A stretch of 5,863 nucleotides of DNA, from the NCBI GenBank assembly GCA_035761045.1, contig DASTRU010000203.1, forward strand, positions 1-5,863, written 5' to 3'. Source of the stretch: DASTRU01 sp035761045 (lineage in GTDB: Bacteria > Pseudomonadota > Gammaproteobacteria > Burkholderiales > Burkholderiaceae_E). Below are positions 1 to 5,188 of this stretch, piece after piece. Under the pieces are notes generated by a model that had not been told where the DNA came from, did no database searches, and was given only the letters and a program-made list of their open reading frames with translations. The translations under genes were made by a program, and so were the position numbers. How positions within the stretch are numbered: the stretch's first letter is position 1; each line of letters starts with the position of its first letter.

Positions 1-129
1 ATCATCTAAACGGATTTGGACTCCGATAACGATCAATACCAACCGTTCGCTTTGAGTGAGTCGCCCCGACTTTTGCGAGATTTCATGGGTGCCTTGCGGG
101 GTGCGCCCAAAAATACGTTCTTCGCTCAA
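1..129 (-). CDS. Partial uncharacterised protein, N-terminal 43 residues, TTG start
   Basis: The frame is open from a TTG at 129 to the window edge, giving 43 codons with the C-terminus missing. A TAG lies immediately upstream of the TTG and no ATG or GTG start is available, so TTG is the natural start. A GAGG Shine-Dalgarno sits 5 bases before it. The peptide begins MSEERIFGRTPQG and continues with EISQKSGRLTQSERLVLIVI. From memory, this pattern (a T-P-x-G turn, an E-I pair, then R-L-x(4)-R and a hydrophobic strand) resembles the N-termini of small uncharacterised betaproteobacterial proteins that often read 'KTPKG..EI....RL....R.LL.LIDG'. In those proteins the segment looks like a small helical or winged-helix module of unknown role. 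It lies 126 bases beyond livM on the same strand, so it could be read through from the transporter operon. I assign no function. A chance open frame is possible, but the start context and family resemblance argue against it. Confidence 0.55.
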   Translation of the reverse strand, partial: MSEERIFGRTPQGTHEISQKSGRLTQSERLVLIVIGVQIRLDD

Positions 130-134
130 CTAAA

Positions 135-138
135 CCTC
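135..138 (-). promoter_or_regulatory. Ribosome binding site (GAGG) for the partial left-edge gene
   Basis: GAGG is separated by 5 bases (TTTAG) from the TTG at 129-127. It supports the TTG as start because the same frame is closed by the TAG at 132-130. Confidence 0.5.
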
Positions 139-155
139 GGCTCGAATAAGGCAAC

Positions 156-180
156 GAAAGGACCGCGCGCAGCGCCTTTC
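156..180 (-). terminator. Imperfect hairpin downstream of livM; weak terminator or leader structure
   Basis: Read on the minus strand, GAAAGG pairs with CCTTTC, followed by CGC with GCG and a 2-base bulge, closing a 5-base loop. The bases after it (GTTGCCTTATT) are only mildly T-rich, so this is not a textbook intrinsic terminator. It lies after livM and about 20 bases before the ribosome binding site of the next gene. It could weakly terminate the operon, sit in the leader of the next gene, or be chance. Confidence 0.25.
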
Positions 181-255
181 ACACCATTTCAATTCATCAA
201 TTACGAATCCCGGAATCCATTCGTCCGAGTCGCGCATTCATGAATAGTAATGCTT

Positions 256-1266
256 TTATCGCACGGTCGATCGACGCGCCGTTAACCGATCAAGCATCAC
301 CGCACATTCGCCCACGATTCCACGACGAAACATGAGGACGCACACGACGAAGATAAGACCGGTCACGATGGTGACTGATTCACCCAAGGCGAGAAACCAA
401 TTAATACCGGTAAGGTCCGCGAGCCAGCGGCCGAAGTCACCCACCTTGTTTTCGAGAAGAACAATGACAGCCGCGCCTAATATCGGCCCCGTCATCGTGC
501 CCATGCCACCGACGAGAGTCATCAAGATCACCGCGCCCGACATCGTCCAAATAGCGTCGGTCAGCGTTGCGAAACCGAGCAAGGTGGTCTTCATCGCGCC
601 CGCCAGTCCGGTCAGGGCGGCGGACAACACGAAGGCGAGCAACTTAAATCGGTCCACGTCGTAACCCAACGAGATGGCGCGCGGTTCGTTTTCGCGAATC
701 GCCTTCAGCACTTGGCCAAATGGCGAGTGCACCGTTCGATGAATCAACCAAAACGCGGCGGCGACGATGCCGACGATGACGAAGTACAGCGTCAAATCGT
801 CTTGCAAGGAAATCCCGAAGAACGAGCCGCGCGGCACCGACTGTAAGCCGTCCTCGCCGCCAGTAAATGGCGCTTGAAGGAAGAAGAAGTAAAGCATTTG
901 CGCCAGGGCGAGCGTGATCATCGAAAAGTAAATCCCGCTTCGCCGAATCGCGAGCCAGCCAAATAACAAGCCAATCACTGCGCCGGTCAATGCGCCCAAG
1001 GCCAGCCCAAGAGGCGTAGGCCAAGCCCAGACTTTCATGGCATGTCCGGCGACATACGCCGCGCCACCAAAAAACGCCGCATGCCCGAACGACAGCAAGC
1101 CGGTGTAGCCAATCAACAAGTTAAACGCGCAGGCGAACAACGCGAAACACAACACCTTGGCCATGAAAACGGGATACACACCCAGCGCCGGCAGGATTAA
1201 CAGTCCGACAAAGAGTGCGATGTAGCCGAGTGATTTACGGTCGGGCGTCATGGAAGAAGTGCTCAT
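256..1266 (-). CDS. livM: LIV/HAAT-type ABC transporter permease LivM
   Basis: Second membrane subunit of a branched-chain-amino-acid-type importer, located in the inner membrane and pairing with LivH. The 336-residue protein is mostly hydrophobic, with a short polar N-terminus. It carries family hallmarks: N-L-L-I-G-Y-T-G-L-L-S-F-G-H at about 49-62, TGGEDGL at 135-141, and the cytoplasmic coupling segment SPFGQVLKAIRENEPRA at 181-197, which matches the LivM 'R-A-I-R-E-N-E-x-R-A' loop contacting the ATPases. Length is in the usual LivM range. The ATG overlaps the livH stop as ATGA, so translation is probably coupled; a weak GGA lies 8 bases upstream. An internal ATG at codon 6 is an alternative start. 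It is the last transporter gene before a 126-base gap. The exact substrate cannot be read from a permease. Confidence 0.95.
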   Translation of the reverse strand: MSTSSMTPDRKSLGYIALFVGLLILPALGVYPVFMAKVLCFALFACAFNLLIGYTGLLSFGHAAFFGGAAYVAGHAMKVWAWPTPLGLALGALTGAVIGLLFGWLAIRRSGIYFSMITLALAQMLYFFFLQAPFTGGEDGLQSVPRGSFFGISLQDDLTLYFVIVGIVAAAFWLIHRTVHSPFGQVLKAIRENEPRAISLGYDVDRFKLLAFVLSAALTGLAGAMKTTLLGFATLTDAIWTMSGAVILMTLVGGMGTMTGPILGAAVIVLLENKVGDFGRWLADLTGINWFLALGESVTIVTGLIFVVCVLMFRRGIVGECAVMLDRLTARRSTVR

Positions 1267-2234
1267 TTTTCGCGTCCAAAGAGTCCAGCCGGTCGTAGTA
1301 GCAACACGATCGCCATGATCACGAACACGACCGTGGCCGATCCTTCGGGACCGAATAACCGCAGCAGTACATCGCTCACCGGATTGCCTTCTCCTAAAAC
1401 GAGATCGATCGGCGCCGCGAGGATGCGTCCGAGCAAGCCCGCTTTTGTCAGTCCCTCAATCACGCCAAGCCCAAGCCCGGTCACGATCGCGCCAACAATC
1501 GATCCCATGCCGCCAATCACCACCACGGCGAACACAACGATGATCAGATGACTTCCCATGAGCGGCGACACTTGCAAAATAGGCGCGGCAAGAACGCCCG
1601 CGAACGCCGCCAGCGCAACGCCGAAGCCATAGGTGAGCGTGATCATGAGCGGCACGTTGACGCCAAACGCCTGGACTAGGCGCGGGTTTTCAGTGCCGGC
1701 GCGCAGATAAGCGCCGAGCTTGGTGCGCTCGATCACGAACCATGTGCCAAAGCAAACAAGTAACGAGGCCAGCACGACCCAGCCGCGGTAATTGGGCATG
1801 ACCATGAAGCCAAGCGACGTAGCTCCGCTCAAGGCATCGGGGACCGGATAAGGTTGGCCCGAGGCACCGTAAAACGACCGAAAGACGCCTTCGATCAATA
1901 GCGTGAGACCAAACGTGAGCAGCAAGCCATATAGATGATCGAGCTTGTAAATCCACCGCAGAAACAAGCGTTCGAGCACCAAGCCAAAGGCGCCTACTAC
2001 TAGCGGCGCAAGAATCAGCATCACCCAATAGTTAAGGCCCAACATCTCCAGGCCCAGCCATGCGAGCATCGCGCCCATCATGTAGAGCGCGCCATGCGCA
2101 AAATTGATGACGCCAAGCAAGCCGAAGATCACCGCCAAACCCAGCGACAGCATCGCGTAAAACGATCCGTTGACCAGCCCGAGAAGGAGCTGACCAAACA
2201 GCGCCGCAACAGGAACACCAAAGATTTCGGTCAT
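1263..2234 (-). CDS. livH: LIV/HAAT-type ABC transporter permease LivH
   Basis: First membrane subunit of the importer, located in the inner membrane with LivM. The 323-residue hydrophobic protein has the LivH N-terminal signature G-L-V-N-G-S-F-Y-A-M-L-S-L-G-L-A at 19-34, then I-N-F-A-H-G at 43-48. The coupling loop is E-R-T-K-L-G-A-Y-L-R-A-G-T-E-N-P at 169-184, GGMGS is at 241-245, and the usual LRPAGLFG ending is at 313-320. It seems slightly long: residues about 264-297 form an extra, partly polar stretch before the last membrane segment where I expect a shorter loop. The ATG at 2234 has only a poor Shine-Dalgarno (GGGC) and sits beside a small inverted repeat, GACTG/CAGTC at 2235-2246, so initiation may be weaker than for the binding-protein gene. 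It follows the binding-protein gene by 78 bases and overlaps livM by 4. Confidence 0.95.
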   Translation of the reverse strand: MTEIFGVPVAALFGQLLLGLVNGSFYAMLSLGLAVIFGLLGVINFAHGALYMMGAMLAWLGLEMLGLNYWVMLILAPLVVGAFGLVLERLFLRWIYKLDHLYGLLLTFGLTLLIEGVFRSFYGASGQPYPVPDALSGATSLGFMVMPNYRGWVVLASLLVCFGTWFVIERTKLGAYLRAGTENPRLVQAFGVNVPLMITLTYGFGVALAAFAGVLAAPILQVSPLMGSHLIIVVFAVVVIGGMGSIVGAIVTGLGLGVIEGLTKAGLLGRILAAPIDLVLGEGNPVSDVLLRLFGPEGSATVVFVIMAIVLLLRPAGLFGREK

Positions 2235-2263
2235 GACTGCCCAGTCAAAATGCTTTGCAGTGA

Positions 2264-2285
2264 GCGCTGGCTTTCACGCCAGCGC
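2264..2285 (-). promoter_or_regulatory. Perfect 8-bp GC-rich hairpin between the binding-protein gene and livH
   Basis: GCGCTGGC and GCCAGCGC form a perfect 8-base-pair stem around a 6-base loop (GTGAAA on the transcribed strand). It lies about 27 bases after the stop codon of the binding-protein gene and 29 bases before livH. No T-run follows on the minus strand, so full intrinsic termination is unlikely. Hairpins in this place in binding-protein-dependent transporter operons are known to protect the upstream mRNA from 3' exonucleases or to attenuate read-through. I infer a similar role here. Confidence 0.6.
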
Positions 2286-2287
2286 CC

Positions 2288-2302
2288 AACACAAGACGTG
2301 TT
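2288..2302 (-). repeat. Small inverted repeat next to the intergenic hairpin
   Basis: AACAC and GTGTT form a 5-base-pair stem with a 5-base loop, directly between the binding-protein stop codon and the stronger hairpin at 2264-2285. The pair would make tandem stem-loops in the transcript. On its own it is short enough to be chance. Confidence 0.3.
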
Positions 2303-2312
2303 ATGCCATCAT

Positions 2313-3527
2313 TTATTTTTTAATGAGCGGGCACTTACTTTCAGAAAGCTTGGTATAGGCCTCGTCGGCGGGAATCTTTTGCACGACCTTGTAGTAATCC
2401 CATGGCTCCTTGGACTCCGCGGGCGACTTCACTTGCATCAGATACATGTCGTAGCGATGCCGTCCGTCGGGGCCAATTTCTCCGCCCTTGGCGAACATGT
2501 CGTTCACCTTCGTGGCTTTCATCTGCTTGACCACCGCGTCGCCGTCGTCGGTGCCCGTGGCCTTGACCGCGTTGAGGTAATGCATGGCCAAGGAATAGTC
2601 GCCGGCTTGCAAGGTGGATGGCATGCGCTTCATCTTGTCGAAGAATCGACGGCTCCAAGTGCGCGACTCGGGAGATTGGTTCCAGTACCAGCCGTCGGTT
2701 AAGTACATGCCTTCGGTCGCCTTTAGGCCAAGCGAATGCACGTCGTTGATGAACATCAACAAGCCGGCGAGCTTCATCGTCTTGGTCACCCCAAACTCAT
2801 TGGCGGCCTTGATCGCATTGATCGTGTCGCCGCCCGCGTTGGCGAGTCCGAGAATCTGCGCCTTGCTCGATTGCGCTTGCAACAGGAACGAACTGAAGTC
2901 ACTCGCGTTAAGAGGGTGCTTGACCGTTCCAACCACCGTGCCGCCCGCCTTCTTCACGACCGCCGCGGTGTCCGCCTGCAAAGACGCGCCAAACGCGTAA
3001 TCGGCCTGCAAGAAATACCAACTCCTGCCGCCTGCCCTCACCACGGCGTTGCCGGTGCCATTGGCAAGCGCCACGGTGTCGTAGGTGTAGTGAATGGTGT
3101 AAGGCGTGCAATCCTCGTTCGTTAAGCGCGCGGTGCCCGCGCCGCTCACCATGAATGGCTTCTTTTTCTCGGCCGCGACCTTAGCCATTGCGAGCGACGT
3201 GGCGGAATTAGTGCCGCCAACGAGCATGTCGAGACCCTGCGTATCGAACCATTCACGCGCCTTGCTCGACGCGATATCCGCTTTGTTTTGATGATCGGCG
3301 AACAACAACTCGATTTTCTTGCCCGCGATTTGTCCGCCCATATCGGCGATCGCCATGCGAATCGCTTCCACGCCACCCGCGCCGTCGATGTCGGCATACA
3401 AGCTCGACATGTCTGTGATGAAACCAATTCTGATGACGTCGCCTGAAATCTTCGATGCTTGTGCATGAGCACCCGTGGCACATGCAAAAGCTAATGCACT
3501 TGCTAATACGGTCTTGCGCAATTTCAT
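2313..3527 (-). CDS. Periplasmic substrate-binding protein of a LIV/HAAT-type ABC transporter (LivK-like)
   Basis: Type I periplasmic binding protein (Peripla_BP_6 / LivK-like family) that captures the ligand and delivers it to LivH/LivM. The 404 residues begin with a clear Sec signal peptide: MKLRKT, a hydrophobic stretch to about 18, and cleavage predicted after A-H-A at 20-22. There is no lipobox. The mature part opens with D-V-I-R-I-G-F-I-T-D-M-S at 30-41, then L-Y-A-D-I-D-G-A-G-G at 43-52, D-H-Q-N-K-A-D at 78-84 and G-G-T-N-S-A-T at 104-110, the last being a typical ligand-contacting loop. Two cysteines remain in the mature chain (140 and 399) and could form a disulfide. The ATG is preceded by AAGGAGA, 7 bases upstream. 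The sequence resembles a large betaproteobacterial subfamily annotated only as branched-chain amino acid binding, so the ligand is open. The gene sits between the ATPase and permease genes. Confidence 0.95.
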   Translation of the reverse strand: MKLRKTVLASALAFACATGAHAQASKISGDVIRIGFITDMSSLYADIDGAGGVEAIRMAIADMGGQIAGKKIELLFADHQNKADIASSKAREWFDTQGLDMLVGGTNSATSLAMAKVAAEKKKPFMVSGAGTARLTNEDCTPYTIHYTYDTVALANGTGNAVVRAGGRSWYFLQADYAFGASLQADTAAVVKKAGGTVVGTVKHPLNASDFSSFLLQAQSSKAQILGLANAGGDTINAIKAANEFGVTKTMKLAGLLMFINDVHSLGLKATEGMYLTDGWYWNQSPESRTWSRRFFDKMKRMPSTLQAGDYSLAMHYLNAVKATGTDDGDAVVKQMKATKVNDMFAKGGEIGPDGRHRYDMYLMQVKSPAESKEPWDYYKVVQKIPADEAYTKLSESKCPLIKK

Positions 3528-3534
3528 GGTGGTG

Positions 3535-3541
3535 TCTCCTT
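3535..3541 (-). promoter_or_regulatory. Strong ribosome binding site of the binding-protein gene
   Basis: AAGGAGA is followed by 7 bases and the ATG at 3527. It is much better than the site before livH, in keeping with the excess of binding protein over permease usual in these systems. Confidence 0.7.
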
Positions 3542-3564
3542 AGGTTTATTGGTTGGAGGTGGTG

Positions 3565-4290
3565 TTACACGCCAAGCAATTCATCGAGAACCTGGCGCTT
3601 GGATTCCAATTCCGCCGACGTAAAGCTTTCGACGATCACGCCGTGCTCCATCACGTAAAAGCGATCGGCCAGCGGCGCGGCGAACCGAAAGTTTTGCTCG
3701 ACCATGACGATGGTGTAACCCTGCGCCTTGAGCGTGCGAATCATCCGCGCGAGCGTTTGCACGATCACCGGTGCCAGCCCTTCGGAAATCTCGTCGAGGA
3801 GAAGCACGTGCGCGCCCGTTCTTAGAATTCGCGCCACCGCAAGCATTTGTTGTTCGCCGCCCGATAAACGCGTGCCCTGACTTTTCGCGCGCGTCTTTAG
3901 ATTGGGAAACATGGTGTAGATCTCGTCGAGACTCATCCCAATTCGGCCATGCACGCCAAGCGCCGGAGGAAGCATGAGGTTTTCCTCCGCGGTAAGCGAG
4001 GCGAAGATGCCGCGCTCCTCGGGGCAATAACCAAGGCCGAGATGCGCGATGCGATGCGTGGGCATGGCGATGGTTTCCACCCCATCGACACGAATCGATC
4101 CTTTACGCGCGCCCGTTAGCCCAAAGATCGCGCGTAAGGTGGTCGTGCGACCGGCGCCATTGCGGCCAAGCAAGGACACCACCTCGCCGCTTTGCACGCT
4201 TAAATCCACGCCGTGCAACACATGACTCTCGCCGTACCACGCATGCAGCCCGGCGATCTCCAACGCCGGCGTTTTACTTAGCGCTGTCAA
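3565..4290 (-). CDS. livF: LIV/HAAT-type ABC transporter ATPase LivF, with Arg in place of the Walker A Lys
   Basis: Cytoplasmic ATPase subunit, 241 residues, partner of LivG. Motifs in order: Walker A-like G-R-N-G-A-G-R-T-T at 42-50, a P-E-E-R-G-I-F segment at 90-96 where LivF proteins carry the Q-loop equivalent, a perfect LSGGEQQ signature at 142-148, Walker B LLLDE ending at Glu167, the D-loop region S-E-G-L-A-P at 169-174, and V-E-Q-N at 197-200 where the switch His is replaced by Gln, as is usual in LivF. The odd point is Arg48 (codon CGC) where P-loop ATPases have Lys; this normally harms hydrolysis at that site. The start is TTG within a TTGA overlap with the livG stop, preceded 4 bases upstream by AGGGGG, so translation is likely coupled. 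No better start is visible. The E-E-R-G-I-F and D-E-I-S-E-G variants suggest a LivF subfamily distinct from E. coli LivF. Confidence 0.93.
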   Translation of the reverse strand: MTALSKTPALEIAGLHAWYGESHVLHGVDLSVQSGEVVSLLGRNGAGRTTTLRAIFGLTGARKGSIRVDGVETIAMPTHRIAHLGLGYCPEERGIFASLTAEENLMLPPALGVHGRIGMSLDEIYTMFPNLKTRAKSQGTRLSGGEQQMLAVARILRTGAHVLLLDEISEGLAPVIVQTLARMIRTLKAQGYTIVMVEQNFRFAAPLADRFYVMEHGVIVESFTSAELESKRQVLDELLGV

Positions 4291-5084
4291 TGTGCCCCCT
4301 GTAGTTCGCCTTCCACGGTGCCCATGTAGGCCTCCATCACGGCAGGATTACGCGACACCTGCGCGTACGGCCCTTCGGCAAGTATCGCGCCGTGTTGTAA
4401 AACGGTGATCTTGTCGGCGATGGTGGAAACAACATTCATATTGTGTTCAACCATCAAGATCGTGCGGCCCACGCTTACTTTTTTAATAAGTTGCGTCACG
4501 CGCATCACGTCCTCGTGGCCCATGCCTTGAGTCGGCTCGTCAAGCAACATGAGCTTAGGATCCATCGCCAATGTCGTCGCGATTTCAAGCGCGCGTTTGC
4601 GTCCATATGGCAGTTCGACCGTGACCGTGTCGGCGAAACTTGCTAGATCGACGGATTCAAGCAACGCCATCGCGCGATCACGCAAAGGCGCCAGCGCTTT
4701 TTCGCTACGCCAGAAATGAAACGAGATTCCGGTTTGGCGTTGCAATCCGATGCGCACGTTCTCCAACACCGTAAGGTGTGGAAACACCGCCGAGATTTGA
4801 AACGAACGGATTACCCCACGTCGCGCGATTTGCGCGGGGTATTCGCGCGTGATGTCGATTCCGTCGAAAAGAATCGTGCCGCGCGTGGGCGACAAAAACT
4901 TAGTCAGCAAGTTAAAGCAGGTGGTCTTGCCCGCACCGTTTGGACCGATCAATGCATGAATATGGCCGCGTTGCACGCTCAGGTTCACGTCATTCACCGC
5001 CACGAAGCCTTTGAACTCTTTCGTTAGGCCGCGCGTTTGAAGAATCACATCCTCGGCTGTCGTAACGTTTTGAGTGGCCTCCAA
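4287..5084 (-). CDS. livG: LIV/HAAT-type ABC transporter ATPase LivG
   Basis: Cytoplasmic ATPase subunit, 265 residues, pairing with LivF to power the importer. Motifs: intact Walker A G-P-N-G-A-G-K-T-T at 47-55, Q-loop S-F-Q-I-S around Gln96, a signature motif of the degenerate form L-P-Y-G-R-K-R at 158-164, Walker B LMLLDE at 178-183, D-loop region T-Q-G-M-G at 185-189 and switch His214 in V-E-H-N. The non-consensus signature is common in LivG, where L-S-Y-G-Q is the more familiar form. The length fits the family. The start is TTG at 5084, supported by a perfect AGGAGG 5 bases upstream. Starting with the two ATPase genes, followed by the binding protein and permeases, is a different order from E. 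coli livKHMGF. It lies 104 bases after the dehydrogenase gene and overlaps livF by 4 bases. Confidence 0.95.
   Translation of the reverse strand: MEATQNVTTAEDVILQTRGLTKEFKGFVAVNDVNLSVQRGHIHALIGPNGAGKTTCFNLLTKFLSPTRGTILFDGIDITREYPAQIARRGVIRSFQISAVFPHLTVLENVRIGLQRQTGISFHFWRSEKALAPLRDRAMALLESVDLASFADTVTVELPYGRKRALEIATTLAMDPKLMLLDEPTQGMGHEDVMRVTQLIKKVSVGRTILMVEHNMNVVSTIADKITVLQHGAILAEGPYAQVSRNPAVMEAYMGTVEGELQGAH
4295..4300 (-). promoter_or_regulatory. Ribosome binding site supporting the livF TTG start
   Basis: AGGGGG lies inside the last codons of livG, 4 bases before the TTG at 4290-4288. It supports a start overlapping the livG stop rather than a later internal codon. Confidence 0.5.
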
Positions 5085-5089
5085 CCTGT

Positions 5090-5095
5090 CCTCCT
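5090..5095 (-). promoter_or_regulatory. Consensus ribosome binding site for the livG TTG start
   Basis: AGGAGG matches the anti-Shine-Dalgarno complement and sits 5 bases before the TTG at 5084-5082. This makes the TTG start convincing although it is a rare start codon. Confidence 0.75.
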
Positions 5096-5112
5096 AACGA
5101 AGTAAGTTCGTT
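5096..5112 (-). promoter_or_regulatory. Small hairpin abutting the livG ribosome binding site
   Basis: On the minus strand AACGAA-CTTAC-TTCGTT forms a 6-base-pair stem with a 5-base loop that ends exactly where AGGAGG begins. It would leave the ribosome binding site single-stranded beside a stem, as in some 5' stabilising structures. It is short and AT-rich, so a role is only a suggestion. Confidence 0.3.
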
Positions 5113-5139
5113 GCAAGATGAACGTGCGGCACTGCTTGT

Positions 5140-5149
5140 GTATCGATAC
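5140..5149. repeat. 10-bp perfect palindrome in the gabD-livG gap
   Basis: GTATCGATAC is a perfect palindrome about 55 bases upstream of the livG start. It could be a protein-binding site, but it contains the common ATCGAT core and may be chance. I recognise no named operator. Confidence 0.2.
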
Positions 5150-5170
5150 TAAGTGAGGCGAATGACTTAG
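5149..5170 (-). repeat. 6-bp inverted repeat just downstream of gabD
   Basis: CTAAGT and ACTTAG form a 6-base-pair stem with a 10-base loop, 18 bases after the dehydrogenase stop codon. No T-run follows, so it is not a canonical terminator. With the neighbouring palindrome it makes this gap richer in symmetry than the other gaps. Confidence 0.25.
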
Positions 5171-5188
5171 GGAATCCAAACCTCGATA

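Larger units (their letters stand above)
130..255. other. Intergenic gap between livM and the partial gene
   Basis: This gap has no convincing gene on either strand. It contains an imperfect hairpin at 156-180, a 10-base palindrome ATTCATGAAT at 236-245 just after the livM stop, and a weak 5-base inverted repeat at 204-208/219-223. I see no canonical Rho-independent terminator (GC stem plus T-run) for the transporter operon here and no convincing sigma-70 promoter. Confidence 0.6.

Noticed and set aside
16..243. Plus-strand open frame of 75 codons starting with TTG
   Set aside because: No Shine-Dalgarno is visible, the composition looks non-protein-like, and it overlaps the better-supported minus-strand partial gene.
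236..245. Palindrome ATTCATGAAT just after the livM stop
   Set aside because: Ten AT-rich bases of symmetry with no further context; not enough for an operator or terminator call.
644..1024. Minus-strand open frame of 126 codons inside livM in another frame
   Set aside because: It lies wholly within livM, whose frame carries clear family motifs; the alternative frame is Arg-rich and unrecognisable.
2094..2702. Plus-strand open frame of 202 codons antisense to livH and the binding-protein gene
   Set aside because: It covers well-recognised minus-strand genes and the hairpin gap, shows no family motif, and is rich in His and Arg as expected of an antisense shadow.
2736..3125. Plus-strand open frame of 129 codons within the binding-protein gene
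   Set aside because: It is a shadow of the binding-protein codons; Arg/His/Gly-rich with no recognisable domain.
3528..3564. Seven-base direct repeat CACCACC (minus strand) at both ends of the livF to binding-protein gap
   Set aside because: Short and low-complexity; it has no link to a known element and is likely chance.
5112..5127. Possible sigma-54 promoter (GCACG followed by TTGCA on the minus strand) upstream of livG
   Set aside because: The spacing is two bases too long and the required GG of the -24 element is absent (CCGCACG).
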